Shown here: piece after piece, positions 48,114 through 57,747 of the stretch
How the letters are laid out: each line of letters starts with the position of its first letter
Numbering within the stretch: the stretch's first letter is position 1
The notes under the pieces: generated by a model
Database searches by the model: none
The model's input: only the letters and a program-made list of their open reading frames with translations
Told to the model about the DNA's origin: nothing
Assembly: GCF_017832355.1 (NCBI RefSeq)
Contig: NZ_JAFIBY010000008.1
Span: forward strand, 186,001 to 250,000
DNA: 64,000 nucleotides
DNA from: Serratia sp. PL17
GTDB taxonomy: Bacteria > Pseudomonadota > Gammaproteobacteria > Enterobacterales > Enterobacteriaceae
Direction: 5' to 3'
Program-made: the position numbers and the translations under genes

Positions 48114-48971
48114 ATGCTCTATCCGAATGAAGAACAACTGTATGCCGCCATCGACTGGCAGGATTGCTCCGGTGATTTCGAAGACATCCTGTATCACAAG
48201 TCCAGCGACGGCATTGCTAAAATCACCATCAACCGTCCACAGGTGCGTAATGCGTTCCGACCGCACACGGTAAAAGAGATGATTGAGGCGCTATCCAACG
48301 CGCGTTATGACGACGGCATCGGTACCATTATCCTGACCGGTGCGGGCGACAAAGCCTTCTGCTCCGGTGGTGACCAGAAAGTGCGCGGTGACTACGGCGG
48401 CTACCAAGATGAAAGTGGTGTGCATCACCTGAACGTGCTCGATTTCCAGCGCCAGATCCGCACTTGCCCGAAACCGGTTGTGGCAATGGTGGCCGGTTAT
48501 TCGATCGGGGGCGGTCATGTATTGCATATGATGTGCGATCTGACCATCGCCGCAGACAATGCTATTTTCGGCCAGACCGGTCCGAAAGTGGGCTCGTTCG
48601 ACGGTGGATGGGGTGCGTCTTACATGGCGCGCATTGTTGGCCAGAAGAAGGCGCGTGAGATTTGGTTCTTGTGCCGCCAGTATGATGCCGCAGCCGCCCT
48701 GGATATGGGCCTGGTCAATACCGTAGTGCCGTTGGCAGACCTGGAAAAAGAAACCGTACGCTGGTGTCGTGAAATGCTGCAAAACAGCCCGATGGCGCTG
48801 CGTTGTCTGAAAGCGGCCTTGAATGCCGACTGTGATGGACAGGCTGGTCTGCAAGAGCTGGCGGGGAATGCCACCATGCTGTTCTACATGACTGATGAAG
48901 GCCAGGAAGGGCGCAACGCATTTAACGAAAAGCGTCAGCCGGACTTCAGCAAATTCAAGCGCAATCCGTAA
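48114..48971 (+). CDS. menB: 1,4-dihydroxy-2-naphthoyl-CoA synthase MenB
   Basis: The 285-residue crotonase-fold enzyme closes the naphthoquinone ring from o-succinylbenzoyl-CoA. Family elements are [20 protein letters not shown] (the flexible active-site loop), [20 protein letters not shown] (oxyanion hole) and [16 protein letters not shown]. The Gly in QTGP marks the bicarbonate-dependent class found in enterobacteria. Ribosome site AAAGGAA. The last base of its TAA is the first base of the menC ATG. Confidence 0.97.
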   Translation: MLYPNEEQLYAAIDWQDCSGDFEDILYHKSSDGIAKITINRPQVRNAFRPHTVKEMIEALSNARYDDGIGTIILTGAGDKAFCSGGDQKVRGDYGGYQDESGVHHLNVLDFQRQIRTCPKPVVAMVAGYSIGGGHVLHMMCDLTIAADNAIFGQTGPKVGSFDGGWGASYMARIVGQKKAREIWFLCRQYDAAAALDMGLVNTVVPLADLEKETVRWCREMLQNSPMALRCLKAALNADCDGQAGLQELAGNATMLFYMTDEGQEGRNAFNEKRQPDFSKFKRNP

Positions 48972-49954
48972 TGATTTCCCCTATCCGTAACGCCGCTGTT
49001 TACCGTTACAGCCTGCCGATGGACGCTGGCGTGGTGCTGCGCAACCAGCGGTTGAAAACCCGTGACGGTTTACTGATCCATCTGCAACAAGGTGAGCAGG
49101 AAGGCTGGGGGGAGATCGCACCCTTGCCGGAATTTAGTCAGGAAACGCTGGCGCAAGCCGAGCAAGACACGCTGAACTGGGTACAGTGTTGGCAGGCCGG
49201 AGTATTACCGCCAGACAGCCTGTTACCCTCGGTGGCATTTGGCACAAGCTGTGCGCTGGCGGAGCTGGAACAGCGGCTGCCGCTGCAGGCTGACTACCGC
49301 AAAGCACCGTTGTGTTCGGGCGATCCCGATGAATTGTTTGCGGTGCTGACGGCTTTACCGGGCGAGAAGGTGGCGAAGGTGAAGGTCGGGCTGTATGAGG
49401 CAGTACGTGACGGTATGATCGTTAACGTGCTGTTGGAGGCGCTGCCGGATCTCAGACTGCGGCTGGACGCCAACCGCAGTTGGACGCGGGTCAAGGCGGA
49501 TGGGTTCGCTAAATATGTGGCTCCGGCTCTGCGCGAACGCATTGCCTTCCTTGAGGAACCTTGCAAAACCCGTGATGAATCACGGGATTTCGCTCGGGCA
49601 ACCGGCATTGCCATCGCCTGGGATGAAAGTGTGCGTGAGCCGGACTTCGTGGTGGAGGCCGAGCCGGGCGTGGCGGCGATCGTGATTAAACCGACGTTGG
49701 TCGGCAGTCTGGCACGCTGTCGTGCGCTGGTGGAACAGGCGCATGCGGCAGGGTTAACGGCAGTGATCAGCTCCAGTATTGAATCGAGTCTGGGGCTAAC
49801 GCAGTTGGCACGCATTGCGCACTGGCTGACACCGGCCACGGTCCCCGGTCTCGACACGCTTGATTTGATGCAGGCTCAACTGTTGCGGCGCTGGCCAGAC
49901 AGCACGCTGCCACTGCTGGACCGGCAGGCGTTGGAGTGTGTATGGCACAGTTAA
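48971..49954 (+). CDS. menC: o-succinylbenzoate synthase MenC
   Basis: The 327-residue enolase-superfamily enzyme dehydrates SHCHC to o-succinylbenzoate. The two catalytic lysines are in KVKVGLYE (about residue 136) and [10 protein letters not shown] (about 238). Metal-binding acids appear in [16 protein letters not shown] and AWDESVRE. It overlaps menB by one base and menE by 13 nt. Confidence 0.95.
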   Translation: MISPIRNAAVYRYSLPMDAGVVLRNQRLKTRDGLLIHLQQGEQEGWGEIAPLPEFSQETLAQAEQDTLNWVQCWQAGVLPPDSLLPSVAFGTSCALAELEQRLPLQADYRKAPLCSGDPDELFAVLTALPGEKVAKVKVGLYEAVRDGMIVNVLLEALPDLRLRLDANRSWTRVKADGFAKYVAPALRERIAFLEEPCKTRDESRDFARATGIAIAWDESVREPDFVVEAEPGVAAIVIKPTLVGSLARCRALVEQAHAAGLTAVISSSIESSLGLTQLARIAHWLTPATVPGLDTLDLMQAQLLRRWPDSTLPLLDRQALECVWHS

Positions 49955-51327
49955 ACGACTGGCCGTGGCGGCATTGGGCGCAGCGACGCCCGCAGGCCAC
50001 GGCGGTGATGGTCGGTCATCAGCCGCTTAGTTGGCTGGCGTTGCGGCGTCAGGTGGACAAACTGGCGGCAGACTTTCAGCATCAGGGCGTTGAGCCTGGC
50101 TGTGGCGTTGCGCTATGTGGCAAGAACAGCTATCCACTGCTGTTAGCCTATCTGGCGCTGTTACAGTGTGGTGCACGGCTGTTGCCGCTCAACCCGGCAT
50201 TGCCAGATTCTCTGCTGACAATGCTGCTGCTCGATCTGGATATGGATTTTGCCTTCAGCCCAGATCTTTTGCCGACATTACCGGCAAAGGTCATCCGTTT
50301 AAACCCACCCTCGACTGAGCACCGTTGGCTGAATCCGCCGCGCTGGGATGCCCAGCGGTTGGCGACATTGACGTTGACTTCCGGCTCCAGCGGCACGCCA
50401 AAAGCGGCTGCGCACAGCTATGCCGCGCATATTGCCAGTGCCGAAGGTGTGTTGCAGCTGATGGATTTCCAAGCTCAGGATCGTTGGCTGTTGTCATTGC
50501 CGTTGTTTCACGTCTCCGGTCAGGGCATTGTCTGGCGTTGGTTGACGGCCGGTGGTGGATTGGTCGTCCGCGACATGCATCTGCTGGCTGACGCGTTAGC
50601 GGGATGTACACATGCATCCCTGGTGCCGACTCAGCTTTGGCGCCTGCTGACGCAACCCTTAGCGTCACTGACGTTGAAAAAAGTGCTGCTCGGTGGCGCG
50701 ATGATCCCGGTAGAACTGACCGAACAGGCGGAAGCGCTGGGCATTCGCTGCTGGTGTGGTTATGGTCTGACCGAGCTTGCATCCACCGTCTGTGCCAAAC
50801 GCGCTGATGCACGACCTGGCGTTGGGGTGCCGCTGGCTGGACGGGAAATTAAGCTGGTCAATGAAGAGGTCTGGATCCGTGCGCAGAGCCTGGCGCGGGG
50901 ATATTGGCAGCACGGCACCTTACAGCCCCTTGCCGATGATCAAGGCTGGTTCCATACGCGCGATCGCGGCGTGATGGAACAGGGTGAGTTACGGATCCTC
51001 GGGCGATTGGACAATCTGTTTTTCAGTGGTGGAGAAGGCGTTCAGCCAGAGGATATTGAGCGCGTGTTGTCGGCTCACCCGCAGATTTCCATGGTGGTGG
51101 TGGTGCCTGTGAATGACGCTGAGTTTGGTCAACGACCGGTGGCGGTGATCGACAGCGAAGAGCCCCTGTCGTTGGAAGCGCTGCTGGCCTGGTCGCAGGA
51201 GCGATTGGTGAATTTCCAGCGGCCGATGGCGCTGTTGGCGATGCCAACCGAATTGAAAAGCAGTGGTATTAAAGTATCGCGCCGGAAGTTGCAACAATGG
51301 GTGGCGCAACAGATAGCAGGTCGCTAA
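49942..51327 (+). CDS. menE: o-succinylbenzoate-CoA ligase MenE
   Basis: The 461-residue ANL-superfamily ligase adenylates o-succinylbenzoate and transfers it to CoA, supplying MenB. Motifs are [15 protein letters not shown] (ATP P-loop), [10 protein letters not shown], and the hinge [20 protein letters not shown]. The catalytic lysine is near the C-terminus in [17 protein letters not shown] 49942 was chosen over GTG 49936, which adds only two residues. Last gene of the operon, with a terminator shared with katA. Confidence 0.95.
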   Translation: MAQLNDWPWRHWAQRRPQATAVMVGHQPLSWLALRRQVDKLAADFQHQGVEPGCGVALCGKNSYPLLLAYLALLQCGARLLPLNPALPDSLLTMLLLDLDMDFAFSPDLLPTLPAKVIRLNPPSTEHRWLNPPRWDAQRLATLTLTSGSSGTPKAAAHSYAAHIASAEGVLQLMDFQAQDRWLLSLPLFHVSGQGIVWRWLTAGGGLVVRDMHLLADALAGCTHASLVPTQLWRLLTQPLASLTLKKVLLGGAMIPVELTEQAEALGIRCWCGYGLTELASTVCAKRADARPGVGVPLAGREIKLVNEEVWIRAQSLARGYWQHGTLQPLADDQGWFHTRDRGVMEQGELRILGRLDNLFFSGGEGVQPEDIERVLSAHPQISMVVVVPVNDAEFGQRPVAVIDSEEPLSLEALLAWSQERLVNFQRPMALLAMPTELKSSGIKVSRRKLQQWVAQQIAGR

Positions 51328-51330
51328 GAA

Positions 51331-51353
51331 AAGGCCGCCGAAAGGCGGCCTAA
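51331..51353. terminator. Hairpin between convergent menE and katA
   Basis: A perfect GGCCGCC/GGCGGCC stem has a GAAA loop, an A-run on the left (a T-run for katA) but only TAAAT on the right. It should terminate katA better than menE. Confidence 0.75.
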
Positions 51354-51369
51354 ATGATCACGGTGGGGG

Positions 51370-52806
51370 CTATTTCAGGCCAAGTGCTTTGGCTACACCT
51401 GCACCGTAGTTCGGATGCACTTTAGTAAACAAGTCAACCTGACGACGTTGGATCTGTTCCGGCACTTGCGACAGCTCCCCGGCGATGCGGGTAAACATGC
51501 GCTCATGCTCTTCGGCGCTCAGCAGGTTGAAGAGTGCGCGCGGTTGGCTGTAGTAATCATCGTCTTCACGATGGTTCCAGTGGTCGGCTGCCCCTTCAAT
51601 GCTCAATGGCGGTTCGCTAAAGTCCGGTTGCTCCTGGAACAAACCGAAGCTGTTTGGCTCATAGGTTGCGCCGTTGCCGCTATTGCCATCCACCCGCATG
51701 GCACCGTCACGATGATAATTGTGGAACGGGCATTTCGGGCTGTTGACCGGGATCTGGTGATGGTTCACGCCCAGACGATAACGGTGCGCATCCCCGTAAG
51801 AGAACAGACGCCCCTGTAGCATTTTGTCCGGCGAGAAGCTGATGCCTGGCACCACGTTGGCCGGATTTACAGCCACCTGTTCCACTTCTGAGAAGTAGTT
51901 TTCCGGGTTGCGGTGCAGTTCGAAGAAACCGACGTCGATTAACGGGTAGTCGCCGTGCGGCCAGACTTTGGTCAGATCGAACGGGTTATACGGGGTCTGT
52001 GAGGCTTCGTGTTCCGGCATAATCTGGATTTGCAGTTTCCAGCGTGGGTAATCACCCCGTTCGATGGCCTCATAGAGATCCCGTTGCGAACTTTCACGGT
52101 CTTTGGCGATGATGGCTTCCGCTTCATCATCCATCAGGTTTTCAATGCCTTGTTCGCAGCGGAAATGGAATTTTACCCAAAAACGCTCGTTGTTGGCATT
52201 GATAAAACTGAAAGTATGGCTGCCGAAGCCGTGCATATGACGATAGGATTTCGGGATGCCGCGGTCGCTGAAATCTATGGTCAACTGGTGCAAACTTTCC
52301 GGTGACAGCGAGAAGAAATCCCACTTGTAGGTTGGATTGCGCAGATTAGTGCGGGGATCGCGTTTGACCACGTGGTTGAGATCGGGGAATTTCAGTGGGT
52401 CGCGCAGATAGAAGACCGGCGTGTCGTTACCCACCAGATCCCAATTGCCTTCCTCGGTATAAAACTTCATGGCGAAACCACGAATGTCACGTTCGGCATC
52501 CGCGGCACCGCGCTCACCGGCAACGGTAGAGAAGCGGATAAACATGTCGGTTTGCTTGCCGATTTCAGAGAAGATTTTTGCGCGGGTGTACTGGGTAATA
52601 TCGTGAGTGACGGTGAACGTGCCGTAGGCGCCGGATCCCTTGGCGTGCATGCGGCGTTCAGGGATAACTTCACGGTCGAAATGGGCCAGCTTTTCCAGGA
52701 ACCACACGTCCTGTAGCAGCATCGGACCGCGTTTACCTGCGGTAATCACGTTATTATTATCGACAACCGGTGCGCCGGCTGCAGTAGTCAGTCCTTTCTT
52801 GCTCAT
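51370..52806 (-). CDS. katA: Monofunctional haem catalase KatA
   Basis: The 478-residue small-subunit catalase breaks down hydrogen peroxide. The distal-side His is in [14 protein letters not shown] (about residue 54) and Asn in [16 protein letters not shown]. The proximal haem Tyr is in [14 protein letters not shown] (about 337). The length and the sequence [14 protein letters not shown] point to the clade-3, NADPH-binding type, distinct from E. coli KatE or KatG. ATG 52806 follows AAGGAG with good spacing; the frame is open further upstream but unconserved. Not at this locus in E. coli. Confidence 0.96.
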   Translation of the reverse strand: MSKKGLTTAAGAPVVDNNNVITAGKRGPMLLQDVWFLEKLAHFDREVIPERRMHAKGSGAYGTFTVTHDITQYTRAKIFSEIGKQTDMFIRFSTVAGERGAADAERDIRGFAMKFYTEEGNWDLVGNDTPVFYLRDPLKFPDLNHVVKRDPRTNLRNPTYKWDFFSLSPESLHQLTIDFSDRGIPKSYRHMHGFGSHTFSFINANNERFWVKFHFRCEQGIENLMDDEAEAIIAKDRESSQRDLYEAIERGDYPRWKLQIQIMPEHEASQTPYNPFDLTKVWPHGDYPLIDVGFFELHRNPENYFSEVEQVAVNPANVVPGISFSPDKMLQGRLFSYGDAHRYRLGVNHHQIPVNSPKCPFHNYHRDGAMRVDGNSGNGATYEPNSFGLFQEQPDFSEPPLSIEGAADHWNHREDDDYYSQPRALFNLLSAEEHERMFTRIAGELSQVPEQIQRRQVDLFTKVHPNYGAGVAKALGLK

Positions 52807-53137
52807 TACTTGCTCCTTATCGTATTGCAATCGAGTAAAACTCGGGTGGCTTAAGCATTCATCATATAATCCTGCAAGGGGGCTTACCCTGACCTCGGTT
52901 AATGCCACTACTAGTTGTAGACCTATTGAACGCTCGCGGCAAATAGGTCTGAGTTATCGTTGTCATTGCCATCAAGGGTGATGCCTTTGTTTGCACAACT
53001 TTACATTCATTTGATTAATTAAGGATTTTTTCGCCTTTATCCCTTAAAGACTGGTTGTGCTTTGGTATAGACTCGTGACGGTATTATTACGGGTTAACTC
53101 ATATCGTCCGTAATGGATGAAGTAGCAAGAGGGATAG
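52807..53137. promoter_or_regulatory. Divergent katA/yfaZ intergenic region
   Basis: This 331-bp gap has no gene. It contains an inverted repeat at 52919-52950 (AGACCTATT, 14 nt, AATAGGTCT), about 115 bp upstream of katA. The spacing does not fit the four-part OxyR motif, so I name no regulator. Confidence 0.5.
52919..52950. repeat. 9-bp inverted repeat upstream of katA
   Basis: The arms AGACCTATT and AATAGGTCT are perfect, with a 14-nt GC-rich spacer. Candidate operator for katA or yfaZ. Confidence 0.6.
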
Positions 53138-53683
53138 ATGATGAAAAAGACGTTGGTCGCCTGCGCAGCAAGCATGCTGTTTGTGACGGGTGCAGCGAGT
53201 GCGCTTAGCCTGTCGGGCGAGGCCGGGCAGCATTACACCAATCTTGGCTTTGGCCAGGATACCGGCACTTCCGGGTTGGGATTAACAGGCAACTGGGCGC
53301 GCAGTGACCATGACGGCAACGTTGGTAGCCTGGGGTTGAATTTCGGCCTGCCACTGGGGCCGTTGACCGCGACGGTAGGCGGTAAGGCACTGTATCTGAG
53401 CCCGAAAGACGGTAAAAGCGGTGGTGCAGTAGCATTGGGTGGTGGTCTGGATTGGGCCATCAACCGTTACTTCAGCCTGCATGGCGAAGGCTATTTTGCA
53501 CCAGACTCGCTGACCAGCGGCGTGAAGGCCTACAACGAAGCCAGCGGCGGCCTGCGCTGGAATATCTTCCGTCCGCTGAGTGTGGATGTGGGTTACCGCT
53601 ACATGAAGATGGAAGGAAAGGATGGGCGTCGTGACAACACCTTGGCCGATGGCCCGTATGTCGGTGTTGGTCTGAGCTTCTGA
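53138..53683 (+). CDS. yfaZ: Outer-membrane beta-barrel protein YfaZ
   Basis: The 181-residue protein has a signal peptide (MMKKTLVACAASMLFVTGAA, cleavage near SALS) and a beta-rich mature part with alternating hydrophobic strands. It ends in phenylalanine (YVGVGLSF), the outer-membrane assembly signal. It matches the E. coli YfaZ family (YTNLGFG, LGPLTATVGGKALY, DGPYVGVG). Predicted small porin-like barrel of unknown role. Starts 53138 and 53141 are both ATG. A strong terminator follows. Confidence 0.9.
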   Translation: MMKKTLVACAASMLFVTGAASALSLSGEAGQHYTNLGFGQDTGTSGLGLTGNWARSDHDGNVGSLGLNFGLPLGPLTATVGGKALYLSPKDGKSGGAVALGGGLDWAINRYFSLHGEGYFAPDSLTSGVKAYNEASGGLRWNIFRPLSVDVGYRYMKMEGKDGRRDNTLADGPYVGVGLSF

Positions 53684-53691
53684 TCCAAACG

Positions 53692-53719
53692 ACAAGGGGC
53701 CCAGTGGGCCCCTTGTTTT
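53692..53719. terminator. Terminator between convergent yfaZ and tyrP
   Basis: The near-perfect stem ACAAGGGGCCC/GGGCCCCTTGT is followed by TTTTA. It may act in both directions. Confidence 0.88.
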
Positions 53720-53731
53720 ACTGACAATCGA

Positions 53732-54940
53732 TCACCCCACCGCAGGCAATATGCCGCTGGCGATGCCCAACTGAATGGCAATCACCGTTATCCCGCAGAC
53801 AAACACCAACGCCAATGCAGGCGTCCCACCCCAAACACGGTATTTCGCTTGATGCTGCTGGCGTGTTTTCCATACCAACAGCGACGGCAGCAGCAACGCC
53901 AATATCGCCAGCGCAATGGCGGCAAAACCCAGAGCCAGTACAAAGCCACGTGGGTAGAACAGGGCGAAAGCCAACGGCGGCAGGAAAGTGATGGCACCGG
54001 TTTGCAGACGACCGCGGACGTTATCCTGGCGTTTGAACAAATCGGCGAGGAAATCAAACAACCCGAGAGCGACGCCAAGGAACGAGGTCGCCAACGCAAG
54101 ATCGGCAAACAGATGCACGGCCAGCTCTACGTGTGGCGATGCGACGACGTCACGCACTGCCTGCAATAAACCGTTCAGACCCGCCTGTTGCGCCAAAATA
54201 CCGACGAAGGTGGTTGAGCTGATGCTACCGAGGGTAGCCAATTGCCAGAAGATATAGGCTATCAACGGAATGGCGCTGCCGATAATGAACACCCAGCGCA
54301 GTTTGCGGATGTTGCCGCCCATGTAGTTTACGATGCTGGGTACGCTGCCGTGGAAACCAAATGAAGTGAAGATCACCGGGATGGCAGACAGTGCCAGCCC
54401 TTGTTCCAGGGGTAACGTCATCAGGTTGGTTTGGTGAATATTTGGCAGCATCAAACCCAGCATGACGATCAAGAACACCACTTTGGCACTGAACAGGATG
54501 CGGTTAAACAGATCGACCGAGTGGGTGCCGATGCAAACGACGCCACCAGCAACCAGAGTAAACAGCAACACGCCTAACGTGGTGGGGAAATCTTGTGAGG
54601 TCCATTGGCTGATACTGGCCGCCAGCAATTCGCCGGCCCCGCTAATGTAGGCGGCGGTCAGCGCGTACATCAGAAACATCATGCTGAAACTGGTTAGCCA
54701 TTGGCCCCCACCACCAAGGTAGCGCTTTGCCAGGGTCCCCAGGCCGGTATCTGCTTGCTCGTGCTGATAGACTTCGACCAGCAGCAGGGCGGTATAGCAC
54801 ATCAAGAGCCACAGTCCGACCAGCAGACCCAGCGTGACGCCGAAGCCTACACCTGCTGCCGCCAACGGCATTGCCAACATCCCGGCGCCAATGGTGGTTC
54901 CTGCCACGATAAAAACACTGCCAAGCGTGCGATTTTTCAC
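53732..54940 (-). CDS. tyrP: Tyrosine-specific transporter TyrP
   Basis: The 402-residue inner-membrane H+-coupled amino-acid symporter of the HAAAP family is very close to E. coli TyrP (403): [54 protein letters not shown] and [16 protein letters not shown]. About eleven helices. GTG 54940 is preferred because it gives the E. coli N-terminus with a GAGA-type ribosome site; a TTG 18 nt upstream has none. A TATAAT (54972-54977, minus strand) lies 31 nt upstream. Two TyrR boxes at 55023-55063 support tyrosine/phenylalanine control and the gene's identity. Confidence 0.95.
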   Translation of the reverse strand: MKNRTLGSVFIVAGTTIGAGMLAMPLAAAGVGFGVTLGLLVGLWLLMCYTALLLVEVYQHEQADTGLGTLAKRYLGGGGQWLTSFSMMFLMYALTAAYISGAGELLAASISQWTSQDFPTTLGVLLFTLVAGGVVCIGTHSVDLFNRILFSAKVVFLIVMLGLMLPNIHQTNLMTLPLEQGLALSAIPVIFTSFGFHGSVPSIVNYMGGNIRKLRWVFIIGSAIPLIAYIFWQLATLGSISSTTFVGILAQQAGLNGLLQAVRDVVASPHVELAVHLFADLALATSFLGVALGLFDFLADLFKRQDNVRGRLQTGAITFLPPLAFALFYPRGFVLALGFAAIALAILALLLPSLLVWKTRQQHQAKYRVWGGTPALALVFVCGITVIAIQLGIASGILPAVG

Positions 54941-55022
54941 GTTTTTCTCTATCAGCAAAAGATTTTGGAAAATTATAGGTATCCTATTCTAAGTGCGGCA
55001 GGATAGTTGATGCATTATTTTG

Positions 55023-55063
55023 TGTCAAACAGGCGTTACGGATGGTGTTCAGATATATTTACA
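55023..55063. promoter_or_regulatory. Tandem TyrR boxes of tyrP
   Basis: The strong box at 55046-55063 reads TGTTCA-N6-TTTACA against the consensus TGTAAA-N6-TTTACA. An adjacent weak box at 55023-55040 reads TGTCAA-N6-GTTACG. The centres are 23 bp apart, the strong-plus-weak two-turn arrangement known for E. coli tyrP. A TATAAT on the tyrP strand at 54972-54977 lies about 46 bp downstream of the weak box. Confidence 0.8.
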
Positions 55064-55184
55064 CCGTTAAGGGCCGCGTGATGTCGTAAAAAAATGCCTC
55101 CGACAGAAATTATCCGGCGATGCTTAGTGAAAACTTATTTACGGGCTTCTATAGTGGAAAGATCAGAAAATGTGGGAGAGATCA

Positions 55185-56381
55185 ATGTTAAGGGTGGAGA
55201 TGCTCAGCACCGGTGATGAGGTGTTACACGGGCAAATTGTAGATACCAACGCTGCCTGGTTGGCTGACTATTTGTTCCAGCAGGGCATGCCGATGAGCGG
55301 CCGTGAAACCGTGGGGGACAACCTCTCCTCTTTGATCGAGACATTGCAGGAGCGCAGCCATATCGCCGATGTTCTGATCGTAAACGGGGGGTTGGGGCCG
55401 ACCAGTGACGATCTCAGCGCCCTGGCGGCGGCGACAGCCTGCGGCGTTGAGCTGGTTGAGCAAGTGGAATGGATGGCCCGCATTGAGGCCTATTTTGCCG
55501 AGCGTGGTCGGCCAATGGCCGCCTCCAACCGTAAACAGGCGCAGATCCCGGCTAACGCAGAGATGCTCGACAATCCGGTGGGGACGGCCTGCGGTTTTGC
55601 CTTGAAACTGAACCGATGCATGATGTTTTTCACGCCGGGGGTGCCATCTGAATTTAAAGTCATGGTCGAGCAGCAGATTGTGCCGCGTTTACGTGAGCGA
55701 TTTACGCTGCCTGAACCGCCGCTGTGCCTGCGCTTAACCACCTTTGGCACGTCTGAAAGCGATCTGGCTGCGGAGCTGGACGGCATGCCGTTGCCACCTG
55801 ATGTGGTACTCGGTTACCGTTCTTCCAGCCCGATTATTGAACTGAAGCTCACTGGCCCGGTGACCCAACGTGCGGCGATGGAACAGGCGTGGGAAAAGGT
55901 TCGCCAGGTCGCCGCTGACAACACCTTGTTTGAAGGCACACTGGGTTTGCCTGCGGTGCTGACGCAGAAGCTGACCCAGCAGGGGTTGAAGCTGGCGTTG
56001 AGCGAGCAGTTTAGCGCCGGGTTGATCAACCTGCAGTTGCAGAGTGAAGGTGCACCCTTGGCCGGTGGCGAGTTATTGCCGTCGCACTGTGTAGAAACGC
56101 TGGAAACCACGCTGGCGCGTGCGCGTTCGCTGGCTGAGCTGACCGGGGCGCAACTGGCGTTGGCCGTCAGTGCCATGCGCGGTGATCAGGTCAGCGTGGT
56201 GCTACATACGCCGAAAGGCGGTATGGGCCAGACGGTGCGTTATCGGGCTGCACGTCACCATTTACGGCTGCGGCAGGAGTCGGTCGCCATGCTGGCGTTG
56301 GACATGTTACGACGTTGGCTGAACGGTGGGCCCGTGTGTGGCAAGAACGCTTGGCTGGAAATCGTCGAGAGTATTGAGTGA
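55185..56381 (+). CDS. yfaY: CinA-family protein YfaY
   Basis: The 398-residue protein is orthologous to E. coli YfaY (about 400). The N-terminal MoCF/CinA domain (MLSTGDEVLHGQIVDTNAAW, NGGLGPTSDDLSALAAA, NPVGTACGFA, FFTPGVPSEFKVM) is conserved. The C-terminal PncC-like domain is divergent, with LALSEQFSAG in place of the amidase signature, so nicotinamide-nucleotide amidase activity is doubtful. ATG 55185 gives the family start; an ATG 15 nt upstream is in frame but less conserved. Confidence 0.92.
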   Translation: MLRVEMLSTGDEVLHGQIVDTNAAWLADYLFQQGMPMSGRETVGDNLSSLIETLQERSHIADVLIVNGGLGPTSDDLSALAAATACGVELVEQVEWMARIEAYFAERGRPMAASNRKQAQIPANAEMLDNPVGTACGFALKLNRCMMFFTPGVPSEFKVMVEQQIVPRLRERFTLPEPPLCLRLTTFGTSESDLAAELDGMPLPPDVVLGYRSSSPIIELKLTGPVTQRAAMEQAWEKVRQVAADNTLFEGTLGLPAVLTQKLTQQGLKLALSEQFSAGLINLQLQSEGAPLAGGELLPSHCVETLETTLARARSLAELTGAQLALAVSAMRGDQVSVVLHTPKGGMGQTVRYRAARHHLRLRQESVAMLALDMLRRWLNGGPVCGKNAWLEIVESIE

Positions 56382-56386
56382 TGCGC

Positions 56387-56417
56387 CGAATGGGGGATTT
56401 TCCCCCATTCGTTTTTT
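56387..56417. terminator. Terminator after yfaY
   Basis: The perfect stem CGAATGGGGGA/TCCCCCATTCG is followed by six Ts. It overlaps the stop codon of the convergent monooxygenase gene by 2 nt. Confidence 0.92.
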
Positions 56418-57618
56418 AGGCTGCGGGAACAGTGCCCAATGATAGCCGCGCCGATGCCTGACGCGATAACTGCATAGCGCGTTGCGCACGGTCCCTCATT
56501 TCCTGCTCATAGCCCCTCAATGCCGCGATGCCTTGCTGTACGGTCCTGGCGCTGCTCAGGCAATCAGCCAGGTTGGCGGCATCAGCCAGAGCGGTATTCG
56601 CCCCCAATCCACCCGCAGGGCTCATGGTATGTATGGCGTCACCCAAGAAACTGACCCGTTCATTGGGCCATTGCGGGATATCCTGTGCGATATAAACGGG
56701 GCGGGCGCTTAGCGAAAGAGGGGCGCTTAGTGCCAGTAATGCCCGTAACTGCGTGTCCCAGCCATGGGTGAGCGCGAGTATCCGTTCTTTTAGCTCGATG
56801 CCGTTATCGGCTAACGCGCCACCAAGGCGTGATGACGTGCCAATGAAGGCCCAATAAAGATAATTATCTATCGGGCTGAGTCGGCAACGAGGCGCGTATT
56901 CTGCCGCTAATTGTGGCATTGAAGCCTGAAATATCATCGGCTCAATCACCAGGGTAAAACCCTCGGCGAAAACCACGGAAACCTTTTGCAGCCAGGCCGA
57001 CGCGAGTTGGGCTTGCGTTTCTACGGTTATTGGCGTTTTGCCATAGAGCGTGATGGTATCGCTATCCACTGGCTCTGCCTGAGGCAAACACTGTTTGCGC
57101 ACCACTGAATTTATGCCATCGGCCGCAATCAGCAGATCAACTCGCATCTTTTGCCCTTCTGCCAATTGGAGTTCAATGCCCTGAGACGTTTCCTCAAACG
57201 CGCTTAATGCTTGGCCGAAACGCACATGATCTTGCAGGCCATCAAGAAGAATCTCCCTTAGCGTTTGCCGATTAACCGCTAGATCGCCGTTGGGCACTGC
57301 CATTTTCACTTTACTCGAGGGGAGCCAATGTTCAGGGCGGCGATGATGAAGTTGGTTGAGGAAAGGATCCAGCAAGCGGCTTTCACCCAGATTTTGTGCG
57401 CAAGTCGCGCAGAAAAGTTGGTATTGTTCAGCCGACAGGCATCGGGCAAGTGCCTGTTGGCCTGTGGGATCGACGCGTAGCCGATAACCTTGATTGCGGA
57501 TCTGCGGTGTGGCATCGCGCTCAATAATCACGACGTCGATACCGGTTTTGCGCAACCCTTGCGCAAGACACAAACCGCCTAGCCCGGCCCCTACAATTCC
57601 AATGCTGAATGTTGTCAT
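56416..57618 (-). CDS. FAD-dependent monooxygenase (PHBH/TetX-like fold)
   Basis: The 400-residue group A flavoprotein has the N-terminal dinucleotide motif GIVGAGLGGLCLAQGL (residues 7-22) with ERD at the end of the second strand. The middle DG motif is LLIAADGINSVVRKQ (about 162-176), and the FAD/GD motif is SFLGDAIHTMSPAGGLGANTAL (split here around residue 310). It would hydroxylate an aromatic or other small molecule with NAD(P)H and O2. The substrate cannot be inferred, and relatives include antibiotic-modifying enzymes. It is divergent from an AraC-type gene 129 bp away that probably controls it. Not part of the E. coli backbone here. Confidence 0.85.
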   Translation of the reverse strand: MTTFSIGIVGAGLGGLCLAQGLRKTGIDVVIIERDATPQIRNQGYRLRVDPTGQQALARCLSAEQYQLFCATCAQNLGESRLLDPFLNQLHHRRPEHWLPSSKVKMAVPNGDLAVNRQTLREILLDGLQDHVRFGQALSAFEETSQGIELQLAEGQKMRVDLLIAADGINSVVRKQCLPQAEPVDSDTITLYGKTPITVETQAQLASAWLQKVSVVFAEGFTLVIEPMIFQASMPQLAAEYAPRCRLSPIDNYLYWAFIGTSSRLGGALADNGIELKERILALTHGWDTQLRALLALSAPLSLSARPVYIAQDIPQWPNERVSFLGDAIHTMSPAGGLGANTALADAANLADCLSSARTVQQGIAALRGYEQEMRDRAQRAMQLSRQASARLSLGTVPAA

Positions 57619-57710
57619 GACATCTCTCCATATGTGTTCTTTTCTATTGAGATCGTGAGCGTATTGCCGTGACGCTCTGGAAAGATTTCATTATGCGAGT
57701 CATGGCAAAA

Positions 57711-57724
57711 GCCGATATAACGGC
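57711..57724. promoter_or_regulatory. Small dyad between the monooxygenase and AraC genes
   Basis: GCCG-ATATAA-CGGC lies 24 nt upstream of the AraC-type start in a 129-bp divergent gap. It is a weak but position-appropriate operator candidate. Confidence 0.35.
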
Positions 57725-57747
57725 ATATGGACTATAAATAGTGATTA

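Noticed and set aside
52919-52950. OxyR site at katA
   Set aside because: The four ATAG/CTAT words are not spaced by seven bases. Kept only as an unnamed inverted repeat.
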